Source of the DNA: Nostoc sp. XA010
GTDB taxonomy: Bacteria > Cyanobacteriota > Cyanobacteriia > Cyanobacteriales > Nostocaceae
Direction: 5' to 3'
Assembly (NCBI RefSeq): GCF_020829625.1
Contig: NZ_JAIVFX010000007.1
Location: 1 to 64,000 of the forward strand
DNA length: 64,000 bases
Below, one piece after another: positions 26,009 through 35,307 of this stretch. Position 1 is the stretch's first letter, and every line of letters begins with the position of its first letter. The position numbers and the translations under genes are program-made. The notes below the pieces were generated by a model. The model worked only from the letters and a program-made list of their open reading frames with translations, did not search any database and had not been told where the DNA came from.

Positions 26009-26461
26009 ATGACAGATTTCTTTGAATTTGAAGCAGACTTTGTTGATTCCCTGCGCTGTATCCCGATGCAGGTGCGTTGCAAATTAGATACTTGTGGCAT
26101 TAAACTAAAATTGTCTGATTGGAATCAGATGACTACAGGCGAGCGTCAAGCTTTAGTCGAATTACCTTGCACTAGAGAAACGGAAATTCAGTCTTACCGC
26201 GAGCATATCCAGCAATTAATTTTACAACGCACAGGTATACCAGCTACAAAATTGCCCATCGAGCCTCATCCCGCATGGCTAGACTCTGCCACTGTACCAC
26301 CTAGCATCCAGGAAAAAGCTCAAGAACTAGGTGTAACCCTAACACAGCACAATTGGGCAGGTTTAACGCCCTTACAGCGTTTTGCCTTGATTAAACTCAG
26401 CCGCCCAGGACATGAAAACAAAAACTTTGAGAGAGCGATCGCAGAATTCCATCTGCTTTAA
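26009..26461 (+). CDS. narM: NarM, nitrate reductase-associated protein
   Basis: The 150-residue soluble protein matches the cyanobacterial nitrate reductase-associated family: FFEFEADFVDSLRCIPMQVR, CKLDTCGIKLKLSDWNQM, LPCTRETEIQSYREHI, then TPLQRFALIKLSRPGHENKN. In Synechococcus, narM is essential for nitrate reductase activity, probably through cofactor maturation or assembly of NarB. It lies about 1 kb after narB on the same strand, consistent with that role. It ends shortly after the conserved NFERAIAEF. The ATG at 26009 starts directly at the conserved N-terminus. Confidence 0.88.
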   Translation: MTDFFEFEADFVDSLRCIPMQVRCKLDTCGIKLKLSDWNQMTTGERQALVELPCTRETEIQSYREHIQQLILQRTGIPATKLPIEPHPAWLDSATVPPSIQEKAQELGVTLTQHNWAGLTPLQRFALIKLSRPGHENKNFERAIAEFHLL

Positions 26462-26651
26462 CTAGTCAATAGTCATAAACAGAACAACTTTGTTAACTTG
26501 CCGCCCTTAAATGATACATTACAGCACAGTTAATGCTCTAATGTATCAGAAATTTACGCATAGGTTAACGGTTAATCTAGCTAACTCTAAATTAATATTT
26601 TCTTAATAAACTACTATTAACTATTCACTAGTAGGTGAGGGTAAGAAAAAT

Positions 26652-27254
26652 ATGGCTGCAAAGAAACTTTTGATGCTGGTTGGGGACTACGTAGAAGACT
26701 ATGAAGTGATGGTTCCTTTCCAGGCGTTGCAAATGGTGGGGCACACAGTTCATGCAGTTTGTCCAGACAAAAAAGCTGGCGACAAGGTGCGGACGGCAAT
26801 TCACGACTTTGAAGGAGATCAGACTTATAGCGAAAAACCCGGTCACAACTTCACTTTAAATGCCACCTTTGCAGAAGTAGAAGCCGCAACCTACGATGCC
26901 TTAGTCATCCCCGGAGGACGGGCACCAGAATATATCCGCCTGAATCAGCAGGTACTAGAAATCACCCGTCACTTTGCCCAAACGAATAAACCGATTGCTG
27001 CCATCTGCCACGGCTTGCAGTTATTGGCTGCTGCTGATGTACTGCAAGGCAAAAGATGTACTGGCTACCCTGCTTGTAGCCCAGATGTCAAGAGTGCTGG
27101 AGGGATTTATGTCGATATCTGTGTTGATCGGGCAATAGTTGATGGTAACTTGGTGACAGCACCAGCTTGGCCTGCTCACCCCCATTGGTTAGCAGAATTC
27201 CTCACAGTACTTGGAACTAAGATTGAACACCCAGAACTGGCTACAGTTGTTTGA
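26652..27254 (+). CDS. DJ-1/PfpI-family protein
   Basis: The 200-residue protein has the DJ-1/PfpI class I glutamine amidotransferase-like fold. The nucleophile-elbow cysteine is in [14 protein letters not shown] near residue 118, the acidic partner region is [15 protein letters not shown], and PGGRAPEYI is the conserved loop. Family members include deglycases, chaperones and PfpI-type peptidases, so the activity cannot be stated. GGTGAGGGTAAG lies upstream of the ATG at 26652. It appears to be a single-gene unit. Confidence 0.88.
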   Translation: MAAKKLLMLVGDYVEDYEVMVPFQALQMVGHTVHAVCPDKKAGDKVRTAIHDFEGDQTYSEKPGHNFTLNATFAEVEAATYDALVIPGGRAPEYIRLNQQVLEITRHFAQTNKPIAAICHGLQLLAAADVLQGKRCTGYPACSPDVKSAGGIYVDICVDRAIVDGNLVTAPAWPAHPHWLAEFLTVLGTKIEHPELATVV

Positions 27255-27884
27255 GGCAAGATACCGGAAATCTTTTAGTTCGATCTTCGGGGCAGGTTAA
27301 GAGGCATAAAACCAATTCGCAATTCGCAATTAAACTAAACCACGCACAAGGGGTGGGGTTTTTACCTACCTTAAGCCACAAGGAATTTTTCGACCACAAG
27401 GGGCGTTAGCGTAGCGGGACGCAGTACGGTTTTGAACCTTTACTTTTTGGATAAAGCAAGTGGCGTGGAAACCCCCTTTTCTACGGGACGCTTTGTATAA
27501 AAGCCTCTCCCTTTGCGAGAAGACCGTACTGGCTCACAACAGAGCATTGAAAATTATATATTTTTGGAATAGAACAAAATGCAGTAAAAAATACTGTTTT
27601 TTGATAAATTGCCGTGGGTTTAATTTGCAGTTAGGATGTCTTGAGTACACCACCCATAAAATCTGATTTATCCCTCTAACAAGCCAGTTTTAGGATAAAT
27701 TCTCAGCAAATGGAATACTTATTTACGTTAGGTAAAACAATTTGAAATTTTGCGTCTATAAATTTAAATTTCTTAGCAGGAAGTGAAGCTATAGTGGATT
27801 TAGCAATGCTGCTGTTAATGTGGCTAAGGCTAGTCCTGCTGCCAAATTATGTGAAGAATTAGTTTAGAAACGTACTCTAACTCG
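27255..27884. other. Gap with repeat fragments
   Basis: No gene is supported. An imperfect stem-loop with T run at about 27337-27363 may terminate the DJ-1 gene. A REP-like piece GGGGCGTTAGCGTAGCGGGA is at about 27401, followed by a related string near 27480-27510 (TCTACGGGACGCTTTG). The 68-residue open frame at 27460 crosses these repeats and looks accidental. Confidence 0.4.
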
Positions 27885-29267
27885 ATGACAGGCAAACACG
27901 CAAGACATAATGCATTTCTGCGGCTAGTGTCTGGTAACGGGGCAGCTTTTGGACCAGAATCTCGCTATTCCCTGCCCCCCAGTAAAGAGATGGTAATTGG
28001 ACGCGACCCCAGCTGCCAAATTGTCTTGGATGCCATGATGTACCGAATGGTATCTCGTCGTCATGCAGTGGTTCGTCCCCTCTCTCTATCGCCAGATAGC
28101 AAATTCAGCTGGGTGCTTTGTGATTTAAATAGTGCTAATGGCACTTATTTGAATGGACAACGCTTGTATGAATGTCAGGAATTGCACCCAGGCGATCGCA
28201 TTTCTCTAGGTGCTGATGGGCCGCAATACGTTTTTGAGTATGAGTATACCTTACTCACCCCGGCCACGACGGTTAACCAAGTTACACCATTACCTTCGGC
28301 GACAAATCACCACAGCCACACGCAATTAAAGCAGCCAGATTCTGTTAGCTTCACCCAGCTTTTTCCGATTATTTCCACTGGTAAAGATTTAACTAGTAAA
28401 GCTTACCTCGTACCGGGAATACTGACCGTAGTTTTTGTAGTGTTAATGTTTGCTACAGTCGGTCAACCCCAAGCAAATCAAGTGATTGTAGCTACTTACA
28501 TCGCCTTTGCTGCCTACTATTTTGTTTACCAACTTTGCGGTAAACAGAAGCCTTGGTGGGTGCTAATGGCTGCGGCACTGGGTACAATGCTGATTTTGCT
28601 TAGTCCGTTGTTGGATTTATTTATCTTTGTGTTTCGCACCGTCCTGCCTGGGAACTTACCCTCATCCCAAGAATCTATCACCTTTACAGAGTTGCTGGTG
28701 CGGATGTTTTTTGGCGCTGGCTTGATGGAGGAATTACTCAAAGCATTGCCTGTACTAGGGGCGTTTGCTCTCGGCAGAATGTTGTCTTCACCTTGGCGGG
28801 AACGCATAGGTATTTGGGAACCTTTAGATGGTATTCTCCTGGGAACAGCTTCTGCTGTGGGCTTCACTCTCTTGGAAACTCTCGGACAATATGTGCCAGA
28901 TATTACTCAAAATGTCACGCAACAGGTGGGTATAGGCGCTGCTGGTCAACTGGCGGGTTTGCAACTGCTAATTCCGCGAATTTTAGGCTCCGTAGCCGGA
29001 CACATGGCTTATAGTGGCTATCTGGGCTATTTTATTGGGTTAGCTGTCCTCAAACCCAGTAGAAGTTGGCAAATTCTCTCTATTGGTTATCTTAGTGCTG
29101 CTGCGCTTCATGCTTTGTGGAATGCTACAGGATCAATCAATGCCTTGCTGTTGGTAGTTGTTGGGGTGTTATCTTACGCCTTTTTGATGGCAGCAATTCT
29201 TAAGGCACGGGCGCTATCACCGACGCGATCGCAAAATTTTGCTACTCGATTTCTTGGGCCAAAATAA
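27885..29267 (+). CDS. FHA domain-PrsW intramembrane metalloprotease fusion
   Basis: The 460-residue protein joins an N-terminal FHA phosphothreonine-binding domain (about 26-110: MVIGRDPSCQIVLD, VSRRHAVV, DLNSANGTYLNGQRL) to a PrsW-family multispanning protease (about 180-445). PrsW motifs are GLMEELLKALPV (Glu281/Glu282), RILGSVAGHMAYSG (His373) and SAAALHALWNA (His409), the expected glutamates and metal-binding histidines. PrsW-type CAAX-like proteases cleave membrane-bound regulators within or near the bilayer. The FHA domain on the cytoplasmic side suggests that cleavage depends on Ser/Thr phosphorylation of a target. It is on the opposite strand to the FHA/CHAT/PP2C group that ends 300 bp away. 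Confidence 0.88.
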   Translation: MTGKHARHNAFLRLVSGNGAAFGPESRYSLPPSKEMVIGRDPSCQIVLDAMMYRMVSRRHAVVRPLSLSPDSKFSWVLCDLNSANGTYLNGQRLYECQELHPGDRISLGADGPQYVFEYEYTLLTPATTVNQVTPLPSATNHHSHTQLKQPDSVSFTQLFPIISTGKDLTSKAYLVPGILTVVFVVLMFATVGQPQANQVIVATYIAFAAYYFVYQLCGKQKPWWVLMAAALGTMLILLSPLLDLFIFVFRTVLPGNLPSSQESITFTELLVRMFFGAGLMEELLKALPVLGAFALGRMLSSPWRERIGIWEPLDGILLGTASAVGFTLLETLGQYVPDITQNVTQQVGIGAAGQLAGLQLLIPRILGSVAGHMAYSGYLGYFIGLAVLKPSRSWQILSIGYLSAAALHALWNATGSINALLLVVVGVLSYAFLMAAILKARALSPTRSQNFATRFLGPK

Positions 29268-29269
29268 GG

Positions 29270-29375
29270 GATGGGGCAGGGGGAGTAGAGGAGTAGGGGA
29301 GTAGGGGAGTAGAGGGAGCAGGGGGAGATGAGGGAGCCAGAGACAAGAATTAATAACCAATGCCCAATGCCCAAT
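29270..29375. repeat. G-rich low-complexity repeat
   Basis: Units of GGGGAGTAG/GGAGTAGG type run from about 29275 to 29335, followed by CAATGCCCAATGCCCAAT 7-mers. It is intergenic between convergent genes; no gene or clear terminator is visible in 29268-29565. Confidence 0.6.
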
Positions 29376-29565
29376 TACTTTTGAATATTTATATCTTGGG
29401 ATAGATGGTCTAATGTTTTAATCAGCTTATTGTGAGGTTACTTTAGGCTCACTATACAAAAATACTAGGATTAGTGAATGCTTAAAATAGCAGTACAAGT
29501 GTTATCAGCAAATAAATCTGCCTGCATCGAAAATTTATGTAGAAAAAAGAGACAGTTCATTCAGG

Positions 29566-30213
29566 TTATGCTTCATACTCAGACTTGTTGAGTTCATTAA
29601 AAGCATAAGAAGCGATCGCTAAAGTAACTTTTGCTTTCTCTACTTCTGATAAAGCTGTCCACTGGCTATTGTGAAGATTATTGAGTGCAGATGCCGCGTT
29701 TTGCGATTCGCTGCTTCGCATAGCGTAAGCAAAAGGACGAGCCAAAACTAAGAGATCCTCTGTTCCCCAATTTGGTAATACTGTCTGAACACACTCAACC
29801 AGTTGTTCAGCGATTGATTGCTGGGCAGCAAGGATTTCAGCAGCTTTGGTGGCGATGGCGTTGAGCAATGCTTGGGGGACACAGGCGGCAAAAGTACTAG
29901 ATAATCTTTCTTGAAGATTAAGTACTTGTGCTTGTTGGACATTGTGATTATTGTCTGACTCCAGAGAGATACCAGACCAAAGTGTGTCTAGATGGCTATA
30001 AAAATCTTGCGATCGCGTTGTCAGTTCTTCCTCAAGCAAATCTTGCATTCCAAACTGTTCTTCTAATTCCTGAAAATAAGCTTCTGATTCTTCATCACCT
30101 GGATTCCAGGGATAGGTAGCATCGTCTGGTTCCAGTAATGCTTCTAATAATTCTAAATCTACATTATATGGCAAAGAAGAGAAGGTGTCTGAGCCTTTAA
30201 TTTTATTAGCCAT
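29566..30213 (-). CDS. Acidic hypothetical protein linked to the CHAT-FHA gene
   Basis: The 215-residue protein is not recognised. It is acidic, especially at residues 20-70 (LELLEALLEPDD, DEESEAYFQELEEQ), with a helical C-terminal half (LLNAIATKAAEILAAQQSIA, LTLAIASYAFNELNK-like). No membrane segment or catalytic motif is visible. The segment YAMRSSESQ is encoded by a REP-like string (GCTTACGCTATGCGAAGCAG), suggesting an in-frame repeat insertion. It follows the CHAT-FHA gene after 146 bp on the same strand, so it could be the substrate, regulator or effector of that protease; this is inference. Confidence 0.65.
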   Translation of the reverse strand: MANKIKGSDTFSSLPYNVDLELLEALLEPDDATYPWNPGDEESEAYFQELEEQFGMQDLLEEELTTRSQDFYSHLDTLWSGISLESDNNHNVQQAQVLNLQERLSSTFAACVPQALLNAIATKAAEILAAQQSIAEQLVECVQTVLPNWGTEDLLVLARPFAYAMRSSESQNAASALNNLHNSQWTALSEVEKAKVTLAIASYAFNELNKSEYEA

Positions 30214-30359
30214 TTTTCATTGCCTCACATATTATTTAGTAGTATTTACAGCTACAATTCCTCAGAATAGATTTCCGCAAAAACAGTTGAATTTTTCTAC
30301 AAAAAATAGATTTTAAAGATTGGTGCTAAAGACTCAAATTTATTTTTACAATAGTTATA

Positions 30360-31934
30360 CTAGGAGTCTTCAATAATAAACTCCCAGGTTTCAGCTCTCG
30401 CACTTCCAAACTTTAACTGCATTCCCGATTTCAATGGGACTTCCTCTCGGAGGATTTGTTGCCAACCATTAGGCCCTAAAAACCAAGTTGTCCCGTAGGT
30501 AGAAAAATCTTGCAAGTAATAACTTCGCACCAATGTAGCATCAGTAAGAGTGTTGCGGCAAAAGATTTCGGCGTGGCGTTTGGATACAGATGGTTCAGGG
30601 ATGACAACATCATTGTCGCTTGTGCGACCGATGCGGGTGACTCCATAACGTAGTGACCAGGTTTTACCTTTTGGGGTAAGCGATCGCAACGAAGCAGCCG
30701 GAAGCGAGAAGCCATCAGGAATGGCTGTATCTGGTAGTTCGGTAATACCTTCATCCAGATTCTTAATGAGTTCGCCATTAAAATCTGGATGCAGGTAGAG
30801 AACAGGCAAAGTCCAAGCAGGTTGATTAAATTTATACAGTGTTAACAATTCTTGCCTAGCCTGGGCTACGGCTTCATCAATTGGCTTGTGCGATCGCAAA
30901 GCTTCAGTAAAGGCTTGAATAAAACTGTGGCTTTCGTGGTCAGCGATTTCATCGCGCATCCCCAAAACCGCAGGCACACCATGACGAATCAACACTTCTG
31001 CTAAACTGCTGGCAGGGATAGCTTGATGATTCATAGCAGCTGGTTGTGCGCCCCAACAGGCGTTAAAAACTGCTAATTTCACACCTGTATGGGTCAATAC
31101 TTGCGCCAATTCTATCCCATTTAGGGGCATATCTGGTCGCAAAAACAGTAACCCTCCGTCTGGGCCTGGCAAACCATGTCCAGCGTAAAAGAAAACATTG
31201 TATGCTCTGGTTTCTAATTCTTGAATCAACTCCTGTGGGGTTGGTTGTAGAAGTTGAGTCACTATACAAGGGGCACATCTTTGCAAATTACCACCCACAG
31301 ACTTATCTGCAAGAGTTTGCTGTAAGATAGCAGCTTCTTGTTCTAGTTGCAGCTTGTCATCATGACCTAAAACCAGCAGAATACTTAAAGCCTGGTCAGT
31401 TCGCAAATGCGGTAAAGGGTCAACTTCGCTGCTGGTGCGACTAAATAGCAAATCTTGGGAGAGAGACATAGCTGATTGGCCAGGTTCACGCTGCATAATT
31501 TCCCAAGGGAGAGCGATCAGATCCGGGTCGCGGATTTCTAGCCGAAAGCGCAAACGTGTATGCTGACCCATAGCAATACCGCGACTGCGTTCTAGACTAC
31601 CAAGAATTTGCCCATCAAATACCCAGCGCCATAAATTCATTCCCAAGTTTTGCATCAGACGACTGCTATAGGGACCAGTGGTTTGACCTGAAGCGGGTGA
31701 AATCCAATCTATGGGGAATGGGTTGGACTTTTGAGATGTTGATGGGGAAATATCTAAGTGACTATGACCAGCAAACAGTTGCTGCCATTCTTGCCAGACG
31801 TGATTGAGTTCATCAGGCCATACACAGTCACGTAAAACGTAGCCACTGGGATAGGGAGCTTTGACCACCCAAATGGCGAAGTTGTCAGTGCCAGTGTTAC
31901 GGAGACGGGCGATCGCCAAATTCAGGGATGGCAT
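30360..31934 (-). CDS. CHAT caspase-like protease with C-terminal FHA domain
   Basis: The 524-residue protein has a CHAT (caspase HetF-associated with TPRs) domain at about 180-385 with the catalytic dyad His253 in FYAGHGLPG and Cys293 in FNACWGA, followed by GVPAVLGMRDEIAD. An N-terminal region (about 1-160; LEIRDPDLIALPWEIMQ) is typical of stand-alone CHAT proteins. The C-terminus (about 425-520) is an FHA domain: RIGRTSDNDVVIPEPSVSKR, HAEIF, DFSTYGTTW. CHAT proteases are metacaspase relatives acting in heterocyst control (HetF) and immunity. Phosphothreonine binding by the FHA domain could place the protease under kinase/phosphatase control. It lies downstream of a PP2C phosphatase gene (145 bp), probably one transcription unit. 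Confidence 0.88.
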   Translation of the reverse strand: MPSLNLAIARLRNTGTDNFAIWVVKAPYPSGYVLRDCVWPDELNHVWQEWQQLFAGHSHLDISPSTSQKSNPFPIDWISPASGQTTGPYSSRLMQNLGMNLWRWVFDGQILGSLERSRGIAMGQHTRLRFRLEIRDPDLIALPWEIMQREPGQSAMSLSQDLLFSRTSSEVDPLPHLRTDQALSILLVLGHDDKLQLEQEAAILQQTLADKSVGGNLQRCAPCIVTQLLQPTPQELIQELETRAYNVFFYAGHGLPGPDGGLLFLRPDMPLNGIELAQVLTHTGVKLAVFNACWGAQPAAMNHQAIPASSLAEVLIRHGVPAVLGMRDEIADHESHSFIQAFTEALRSHKPIDEAVAQARQELLTLYKFNQPAWTLPVLYLHPDFNGELIKNLDEGITELPDTAIPDGFSLPAASLRSLTPKGKTWSLRYGVTRIGRTSDNDVVIPEPSVSKRHAEIFCRNTLTDATLVRSYYLQDFSTYGTTWFLGPNGWQQILREEVPLKSGMQLKFGSARAETWEFIIEDS

Positions 31935-32079
31935 GGATTCATTAAAATAAAAACTAAAATAAATAATTTCAAATAAGAATTCTCCAAGGTGAAAACTTTC
32001 TACTTTTTTACCTTGTAAGTTTTTACTCTGATGTTACCTGTTATTATTCCAGGTTTCTACCAGTTTATCGATTATTTGA

Positions 32080-34356
32080 CTAAGTTGGACTGCTGTCGTC
32101 AGGTGGTTGAGTAACTGGCGGTTGTGTGACAGGTGTACATGGACTTGGTGCATCTTCTGGCAAAACAGAGACACCAAAGCGTTTTAGTTGGGAGAAGTCC
32201 AGCAATACTGTTTCCGGCAAAGGTTTTGAATTTGATGGAACTGAGGAGGTTACTGCTGGATTATTAGTGTTAGCTGGAGTTTGTGTGCTTTTATTAGCAC
32301 AGACTTGCATAGACACTGAAAAATTTCCCGAAGCAGGTTTAGGATTTGGTTTTGTGTTGATAACTTGTAAAAAAGCTCCAGGTGGAAGTGATTGGTTGTT
32401 TCCCAAGGTGATTTGATTGTTAGTTTTAATTACCCAGCCAGGAGAAAGGTTGGCTAGCGATCGCTGTATGGGTGTTGCTTCGATGGTAGGATTTGAAGTT
32501 GGTATGGGAGTGGATGAAATCAAGGGGACTGATGGCGATCGCAGTCGCACTTGCTTCACAAACAATCCTAAAACACCTGCTGCTACCACAAATATTAATG
32601 GAACAATCCACTGTAGCGGTAAACTGCGCCTTTTGGCAGGCTCAGTGTCTGGAATCACCTGAGTTTTATGGTTGGGGCTACTTAAAAGTGTCGGATCTGT
32701 CCCCCTGGATGAAAAATCGATAGTTTTGGCAGAATAACTCTCTGGAATGAAGGCTTGGATCGTGATTTCCGGTTCCCAGTATTGGACTTGATAATGGACT
32801 AAAGCGATGGTGACATTATCGTGTCCATTCTTAGTGTTAGCAATTTCAACTAATCTATCCGCAACATTTGCTATAGGGACTTCCCCAACTAGAATCGGCA
32901 AGATTTCTGTTTCCCAGTACTCCTCCACCCGATCAAAATCACTCAAACCATCGGATGTGAGGAGAAAAACAGCATCTTCATCGAGCATAAACCGTGCCGA
33001 TGTGGGATGCAATGAAGTGCTAGGCCCCATGCCCAAAGCCTGGACGAGAGAGCCAGCAGAACTTTGTTGTATAGCCTCGCGGTAAATGGCATAGCCTAGC
33101 CGCACCTCGCGGGAAGCAACATCATCGTCCAGGGTAACTTGATAACAACCGTGGCGGGTAATCCAGTAAGCACGACTATCACCGACGTGGGTAATGTACA
33201 TTTCATGAGCAACAGGCAATGCCATTACTAAAGTCGTGCCCATCCTCTGACGCCCTTGGCGATTTTCACTGTCATTGCGCTGACTAATTTTGTCATTAGC
33301 AATTGCCACAGCCTTTTCTAGGTCATTAAGTAGCAGTGAGGGGTCTATGTGGTCGTAGGGAACTTTTGTTAGTTGCTGTACCTGTTGCTGGATGGTTTCA
33401 ATGGCTAAATTTGAGGCGACATTGCCACCCTCGTGCCCACCGATGCCATCACAGACAATTGCTAAGGCTGTTGGCTGGGGTGGTTTACTTACCAGAGTTC
33501 CACTGGGTGGGCTACAAGCATCTTCATTACGTTGGCGGCTTGGCCCAGTGTCCGTTTTGGTGATAATTTTGATTGAGGGTGTTTGCGATCGCCCTAACCC
33601 AGCTAGTCCGCGATCTAAAACTCCGATTAATTGATCGGTTGAATTAATCTTTCCCTGAATTAAGGAAAGGCTAACCTCATTCACAAATTCAGTTATGGCT
33701 GGTTTAGCACCACTAACCAACTGCTGCCAAAATTGACCTAATTGGGGTAATTCTGGGAATGTTGCGGCATCGAAGCGCAATTCTAACAAACGGACTAATG
33801 ATCCTTCTACCCGTAATACATTTGAGTCAAGCAAGCTAGAGACGACACCTTCACTTGCAAGAGGTTGCCACAGATGAGCTATTTGCCATAACCAATTGAG
33901 TTGGCGCATCGATGTTGCATCACGCCAAGCGGTGGTTAACTCACTGGCCAACTGCACTTCTTGGATTTTGTCATCTACTAACAATGGAGGTTTTTCTAAA
34001 AGTAATATTTCTCGATGAGAAGGTCCGTCACCGAGAAAAAGCGCTCCATATACCTGTGGTACGTGTAAACGGTAGGGAATTAGTCTCAGGTAAGCTTTTA
34101 GAGGCTGCAAATTATCTAACTCAGACGTTAGCGCTAATAAACCAGGTTTCGTATCTAAAAGAAGAAATTTATCAAGGACTAAATAGCGATCGGCTAATAT
34201 TTCTCCAGGGCTACCCACACTTGGGCCATCTAGCACAGCCCAGAGGTAATTTTTGGTTAGGGGCGTGGAACATCGCAGGCAAAACTTGTGAGTCAGGGGG
34301 TTGGCAGCCTGACAACTTTCATTTGTACAGTAGAGCGTTGCCGCGTCATTTTCCAT
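32080..34356 (-). CDS. PP2C-type Ser/Thr phosphatase with zinc ribbon, degenerate kinase-like domain and membrane anchor
   Basis: This 758-residue protein is modular. Residues 10-29 form a zinc ribbon (Cys10, Cys15, Cys26, Cys29). Residues about 45-250 resemble a degenerate protein kinase: ILADRYLVLDKFLLLDTKPG where a glycine loop would be, then LEKPPLL at the hinge and SLLDSNVLRVEGSLVRLLEL where HRDxKPxN and DFG would be. No catalytic residues remain. A PP2C phosphatase domain (about 260-520) follows, with metal-binding motifs RNEDAC, VCDGIGGHEGGNVAS, GDSRAYWI, TSDGLSD and GHDNVTIALV. A single membrane helix (LQWIVPLIFVVAAGVLGLFV, near 580) and a Pro/Thr/Ser-rich periplasmic tail complete it. 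It heads the CHAT-FHA group and could dephosphorylate FHA ligands. Confidence 0.85.
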   Translation of the reverse strand: MENDAATLYCTNESCQAANPLTHKFCLRCSTPLTKNYLWAVLDGPSVGSPGEILADRYLVLDKFLLLDTKPGLLALTSELDNLQPLKAYLRLIPYRLHVPQVYGALFLGDGPSHREILLLEKPPLLVDDKIQEVQLASELTTAWRDATSMRQLNWLWQIAHLWQPLASEGVVSSLLDSNVLRVEGSLVRLLELRFDAATFPELPQLGQFWQQLVSGAKPAITEFVNEVSLSLIQGKINSTDQLIGVLDRGLAGLGRSQTPSIKIITKTDTGPSRQRNEDACSPPSGTLVSKPPQPTALAIVCDGIGGHEGGNVASNLAIETIQQQVQQLTKVPYDHIDPSLLLNDLEKAVAIANDKISQRNDSENRQGRQRMGTTLVMALPVAHEMYITHVGDSRAYWITRHGCYQVTLDDDVASREVRLGYAIYREAIQQSSAGSLVQALGMGPSTSLHPTSARFMLDEDAVFLLTSDGLSDFDRVEEYWETEILPILVGEVPIANVADRLVEIANTKNGHDNVTIALVHYQVQYWEPEITIQAFIPESYSAKTIDFSSRGTDPTLLSSPNHKTQVIPDTEPAKRRSLPLQWIVPLIFVVAAGVLGLFVKQVRLRSPSVPLISSTPIPTSNPTIEATPIQRSLANLSPGWVIKTNNQITLGNNQSLPPGAFLQVINTKPNPKPASGNFSVSMQVCANKSTQTPANTNNPAVTSSVPSNSKPLPETVLLDFSQLKRFGVSVLPEDAPSPCTPVTQPPVTQPPDDSSPT

Positions 34357-34530
34357 AGTTTTCGCACCGGGAAGCGATTGGCAATTTCTTTAACAGCATT
34401 ATTAGGGACAATCTAGACCGCTCATCTTTCTTAAACTTCACATACCCAGACTTTAGATGATGATTTTAGCTGGGGGATATCAGCAGGTGCTAATACTTAC
34501 TTATCCAAAGAATACGCTCCTAAGTCAACT

Positions 34531-34717
34531 CTACAGCCTCATCATAGCTTCTATTGCTCTGTGACTCTCCATCGCCAAAGCAACTAACTCCAACCCAGTT
34601 ACCAAAGCATAACCCAAGCATAACTGCGCCCCAAGCTTTTGCTGAATTACCCCATCATCAAGAGGCAGATAATCTTGGTATTTATTTAGTTTATAAGTAG
34701 GATAGCAAGAATTAACT
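34531..34717 (-). pseudogene. Coding-like remnant without a start codon
   Basis: On the minus strand a frame open from about 34717 to a TAG at 34531 reads VNSCYPTYKLNKYQDYLPLD then DGVIQQKLGAQLCLGYALVT and GLELVALAMESHRAIEAMM. The composition looks like real protein, but no ATG/GTG/TTG is placed at the beginning and a stop lies just upstream. It may be the 3' end of a decayed gene or a gene with an unusual start. The family is not recognised. The rest of 34357-34947 shows nothing further. Confidence 0.3.
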
Positions 34718-34947
34718 TTAATTAAGAATTAAGATAAGTGAACTACTCAAAGTAGCTGACGAATGAAGAGGCTTTAAAAATCTGGTAATCTCGTTTCCGG
34801 GTTCTTTTTCGCGAGGTCGCAAGCCTCACATATTAATTTTTCCCCTTCCCAACGCGGGAAGAGGGTTAGGGTGTTAGGTTTTTCGTGGATTCCAGATGGA
34901 TCTGAATTGTCAGAAAAGTTCACCCAGATCGCTACCAACTCATTCGC

Positions 34948-35307
34948 TTATTGTTTGTCGTCCATTGCGACTTGGGGGACTCCCATGCTGTAGTTGGTAA
35001 CGCGAGCAGATAGATTGTAGCTGATTTCGCCGAGTTGCAGAAGCGATCGCAGATAATGCTCTAAATCTGACCCAACACGGCGCAAGTTATAGTCTGTAAG
35101 GTCTGCGCCACTAGATGCTTCTACTAGTTCATCAAATTTTCGATAAACTTTTTGCAGTGCATCTTCGTTCCAGTTAAATTCGTTATCTGGGTCAATATCT
35201 AACGTTAAGACTTGTTGACTGGGAATCAGTTCGCCATCCCGGTCAATTTCGCCTGCAAAAATGCGGACATGCCGGGTTGTGGACTTGAGCAGCATCGGGT
35301 TATCCAT
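34948..35307 (-). CDS. ndhM: NAD(P)H-quinone oxidoreductase subunit M
   Basis: The 119-residue protein matches NdhM, a peripheral subunit of the thylakoid NDH-1 complex specific to cyanobacteria and chloroplasts that supports ferredoxin-dependent cyclic electron flow and respiration. Recognisable stretches are MLLKSTTRHVRIFAGEI, VLTLDIDPDNEFNW, EDALQKVYRKFDELVEASSG and YNLRRVGSDLEHYLRSLLQ. The family often begins at MLLKST; the annotated start adds four residues (MDNP). It is a single gene with no operon neighbour. Confidence 0.95.
   Translation of the reverse strand: MDNPMLLKSTTRHVRIFAGEIDRDGELIPSQQVLTLDIDPDNEFNWNEDALQKVYRKFDELVEASSGADLTDYNLRRVGSDLEHYLRSLLQLGEISYNLSARVTNYSMGVPQVAMDDKQ

Noticed and set aside
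27460..27666. 68-residue plus-strand ORF
   Set aside because: It crosses REP-like repeats and has no ribosome site or family resemblance.
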